Below, piece by piece: positions 3,802 to 5,496 of a DNA stretch of 5,496 bases. This stretch comes from Acidilobaceae archaeon. Lineage in GTDB: Archaea > Thermoproteota > Thermoprotei_A > Sulfolobales > Acidilobaceae. How positions within the stretch are numbered: position 1 is the stretch's first letter; each line of letters starts with the position of its first letter. The position numbers and the translations under genes were made by a program. The stretch covers positions 327 through 5,822 of the forward strand of contig JALWEW010000006.1 in the NCBI GenBank assembly GCA_027039295.1. Reading direction: 5' to 3'. The notes under the pieces are model-generated. The model worked only from the letters and a program-made list of their open reading frames with translations. It was not told the DNA's origin and searched no databases.

Positions 3802-5496
3802 CTACTCTATCCAGTCGCCTGTCTCTATCTTCTCTGGTATGTACTTGAACGCGAGGAACTTTAGGCCCTTGCTCGCGAGGGCCTCTATCTCGAGTTTCGC
3901 CTTCTTCTCTAGGAATATCCTTATCTCCCTCTTCCACCCGGGGGTCTGGAACCAGCTGTACTTGAGTAGCTCCTTGGCCCTCTTTATGTCGGCGTCCTTC
4001 GCTTTGATTATGTAGTTCCTCCTCTCCGCCTCGGTGAGGTAGGGCTTCTTCCTGCCGTAGCCGAAGACGTCGGTCATGCTTACCCCGAGGAACCTCGCCT
4101 TAGGCGTTGCTAGCCGCTCGCTCTCGTAGCTGAGCTGGATGGAGCCCACCTTGAAGACGCTGTAGATGTACCACCCGTAGGGGTCGCTGTTGTGGTAGAC
4201 GACGCCGTAGGATCCTATGAACGTGTTCGAGCCCGGGACGGCTAGGTCGTACGCGTAGCCCCTGTATGGCCTCCTCCTCACCGATACAACCTCGGCCACG
4301 ACGGTGTCTCCATTCACTATGCTATCGAGTCCTCCGAGGCCCCCTAGGAGCCCCGCGACCCTCCTGAGCTTCCACTTCGCCACCCTCCTAGCACTTGGGT
4401 TGAGATAGAGGAGGCCCTCGGAGTGGAGCCTCATCAGGCTCCTCCTGAGCCCCCCTGTCAGGGGTATCGAGTAGAGCGCGTCAGGCCCCCGGGCCGAGCC
4501 GCTTGAGGGCCTCCCTGTTAGGGCCTCGTAGATGCTCGGCGGCGTCCTGGATGGATGCTTCACTATCCTAATAACAGGCCTGCCGCCCTCGCTGGCAACG
4601 GAGGGGTTGACGCCCATCATCAGGAGGAGGTTGAAGACCTGCTTAGCCATCCCCTCGCTGGCTAGCCTTAGCGCAATCGAGCCCTCCGACTCGACTCTGC
4701 CCGAGGCCTCGAGGAGGCCCCGCAGGTAGGCTAGCTTCACCTGGAGCGGCGCGGTGTAGAGGGCTACCGGCACCCTGCTGCCGCCCCTCCTCGCGCTGGA
4801 TAGCCCCAGGGCCTCGGCAACGCTGAGGCACTCCTCGGCGTCCACTATCACATCGGTGTACCCGCACTCCTCCACGAGGTGGACCCTAACGCCGCAGCCC
4901 CTGAGGAGCTCCGCGACCCTCCTGGCCACCCTCCTCTTCGAGCCCCTGAGCCTAGCCACTATGAAGCGGCTGCCCGACAGCCTCGCCGCCCCGGAGACGA
5001 GGCCTATGAGCCAGGCGTTGGCCTCAGCGAGCCTCATGATGCCCCTCCTTATCAGGCCAGCCCTCTGTGGGGCATCGCTACAGGAGGGCCGCCCCGGCAC
5101 CACAAGGGGCTCGGGCGCCGGGAGCCTCTCCGCAACAACGAGGTAGTCGCCGGGCCTCACCTCCCCGGCAGTCACTAGCCTCAGGTCGCCGTCGCGTACC
5201 ACGTAGAGGGAGTGGCCGCCCGTGACCCTTATCGTGCCCCTCCCCCGCGTCTCGATCTCCACTACCTCGCCCTCGATGTAGTGCCTGTAGATGTAGCCAA
5301 CGCGGGCCCACGATATCCCACCGCTCATGGGGTCCCAGGCTGGCACCCATAGGGGGGCCCGGGCCCACTCCCTATCCGAGGAGCCCTCGAAGTAGCCGCC
5401 CAGCACCTCCCCGGCAGGGCCGACGCGGATCCAGCCCTCGGGGTCCCTAACTATGACGGTCTCATCCTCCGGTATGCTATCGGTTAGTATGTATAC
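3802..5496 (-). CDS. top6A: DNA topoisomerase VI subunit A precursor interrupted by an intein (5' end outside window)
   Basis: Topoisomerase VI is the archaeal type IIB enzyme (A2B2) that relaxes supercoils and decatenates DNA; subunit A is the Spo11-like cleaving subunit. The frame stays open to the right edge, where VYILTD (5496-5479) ends the visible N-extein. After the intein (5478-4189) the C-extein (4188-3805, 128 residues) reads SDPYGWYIYS, then YESERLAT, SMTDVFGYG and SKGLKFLAFKYIPEKIETG, all strongly typical of the TOPRIM and C-terminal parts of Top6A. Joined, the exteins give ILTD-SDPYGW, the TOPRIM DxD Mg2+ motif. The N-terminal part, with the winged-helix domain, catalytic Tyr and TOPRIM Glu (about 240 residues by comparison with other Top6A), lies outside. 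The GTG at 5404-5406 is inside the intein and is not a real start. TAG stop is at 3802-3804. Subunit B is not in the window. The call is very secure from the C-extein. Confidence 0.95.
   Translation of the reverse strand, partial: VYILTDSIPEDETVIVRDPEGWIRVGPAGEVLGGYFEGSSDREWARAPLWVPAWDPMSGGISWARVGYIYRHYIEGEVVEIETRGRGTIRVTGGHSLYVVRDGDLRLVTAGEVRPGDYLVVAERLPAPEPLVVPGRPSCSDAPQRAGLIRRGIMRLAEANAWLIGLVSGAARLSGSRFIVARLRGSKRRVARRVAELLRGCGVRVHLVEECGYTDVIVDAEECLSVAEALGLSSARRGGSRVPVALYTAPLQVKLAYLRGLLEASGRVESEGSIALRLASEGMAKQVFNLLLMMGVNPSVASEGGRPVIRIVKHPSRTPPSIYEALTGRPSSGSARGPDALYSIPLTGGLRRSLMRLHSEGLLYLNPSARRVAKWKLRRVAGLLGGLGGLDSIVNGDTVVAEVVSVRRRPYRGYAYDLAVPGSNTFIGSYGVVYHNSDPYGWYIYSVFKVGSIQLSYESERLATPKARFLGVSMTDVFGYGRKKPYLTEAERRNYIIKAKDADIKRAKELLKYSWFQTPGWKREIRIFLEKKAKLEIEALASKGLKFLAFKYIPEKIETGDWIE
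4189..5478 (-). mobile_element. Intein (430 residues) in Top6A with degenerate LAGLIDADG endonuclease
   Basis: A protein-splicing element translated within top6A. It starts at Ser1 (SIPEDETVIV, block A), has block B at residues 82-92 (TIRVTGGHSLY, with TxxH = T86/H89), block F near 408-421 (YAYDLAVPGSNTFI, D411) and block G ending VVYHN, with penultimate H429 and terminal N430 followed by Ser+1 of the C-extein. These are the residues needed for N-S/O shift, transesterification and Asn cyclisation, so splicing is predicted. The block F His is replaced by Asn (N418). Between the splicing halves, about residues 120-385, lies a DOD endonuclease domain: WLIGLVSGAA (156-165) and YLRGLLEASG (251-260) are its two helices, but the catalytic Asp positions are A164 and S259. 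The endonuclease is therefore probably inactive. Base composition matches the host gene, suggesting long residence. Boundaries are accurate to the residue because the exteins rejoin a conserved motif. Confidence 0.93.

Noticed and set aside
3778..3802. A stretch resembling a tRNA D-arm (GGCTGAGCGGCC) between top6A and the GH5-like gene
   Set aside because: No matching acceptor stem, anticodon arm or T-loop GTTCRA sequence follows within tRNA length on this strand, so it is probably chance similarity.
3476..3937. A 153-codon minus-strand frame across the top6A/GH5-like junction
   Set aside because: It overlaps the 3' end of top6A and the start of the GH5-like gene in another frame. Its Arg/Gly/Pro-rich product has no domain signature, whereas both overlapped genes have strong ones.
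3802..5406. A free-standing 534-residue protein starting at GTG 5406
   Set aside because: The frame is open to the window edge, and the upstream codons give intein block A and the Top6A sequence VYILTD, so this GTG is an internal Val codon of the intein.

Overview
The window looks like chromosome of a hyperthermophilic crenarchaeon, most likely of the Desulfurococcales/Pyrodictiaceae type. It is GC-rich and tightly packed, arginine is written mostly as AGG, GTG and TTG starts dominate, and one gene is a clearly archaeal DNA topoisomerase VI subunit A. The genus assignment is inference.

Layout. Positions 1-834 (+) hold the 3' part of a UPF0282-type metallo-beta-lactamase-fold hydrolase whose N-terminal metal-binding segment lies left of the window. 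Its end overlaps by 38 bp, tail to tail, a small exported protein with two CxxCH haem-c motifs (797-1357, -). A 116-bp divergent spacer (1358-1473) carries AT-rich TATA-like boxes and separates this from a 104-residue DUF4258-like, RelE-type small protein (1474-1788, +). That gene shares a CTAG stop palindrome with hepT (1785-2210, -). Then, all on the minus strand (transcribed right to left): top6A, an exported GH5-like protein (2647-3723), and an mntA/hepT nucleotidyltransferase/HEPN toxin-antitoxin pair (2185-2607 and 1785-2210).

The most striking element is in top6A (3802-5496+, 5' end outside the window). Reading from the right edge, six N-extein residues (VYILTD) are followed by a 430-residue intein (5478-4189) and a 128-residue C-extein starting SDPYGW. 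The intein lies inside the TOPRIM DxD metal-binding motif: the first Asp is the last N-extein residue and the second Asp is the second C-extein residue. Topoisomerase VI should therefore be inactive until splicing. The splicing motifs are largely intact, but both LAGLIDADG acidic residues are replaced (by Ala and Ser), so the homing endonuclease is probably dead.

Other unusual points are a GH5-like protein with Ala where the catalytic nucleophile Glu is expected, and two pairs of convergent genes that overlap or share stop codons. The genes do not form one pathway: top6A and the hydrolase are housekeeping or conserved genes, while 797-3723 reads as accessory, with surface-exposed and toxin-antitoxin functions. 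There is no gene-free stretch over 300 bp, and I saw no tRNA, rRNA, CRISPR array or insertion sequence.
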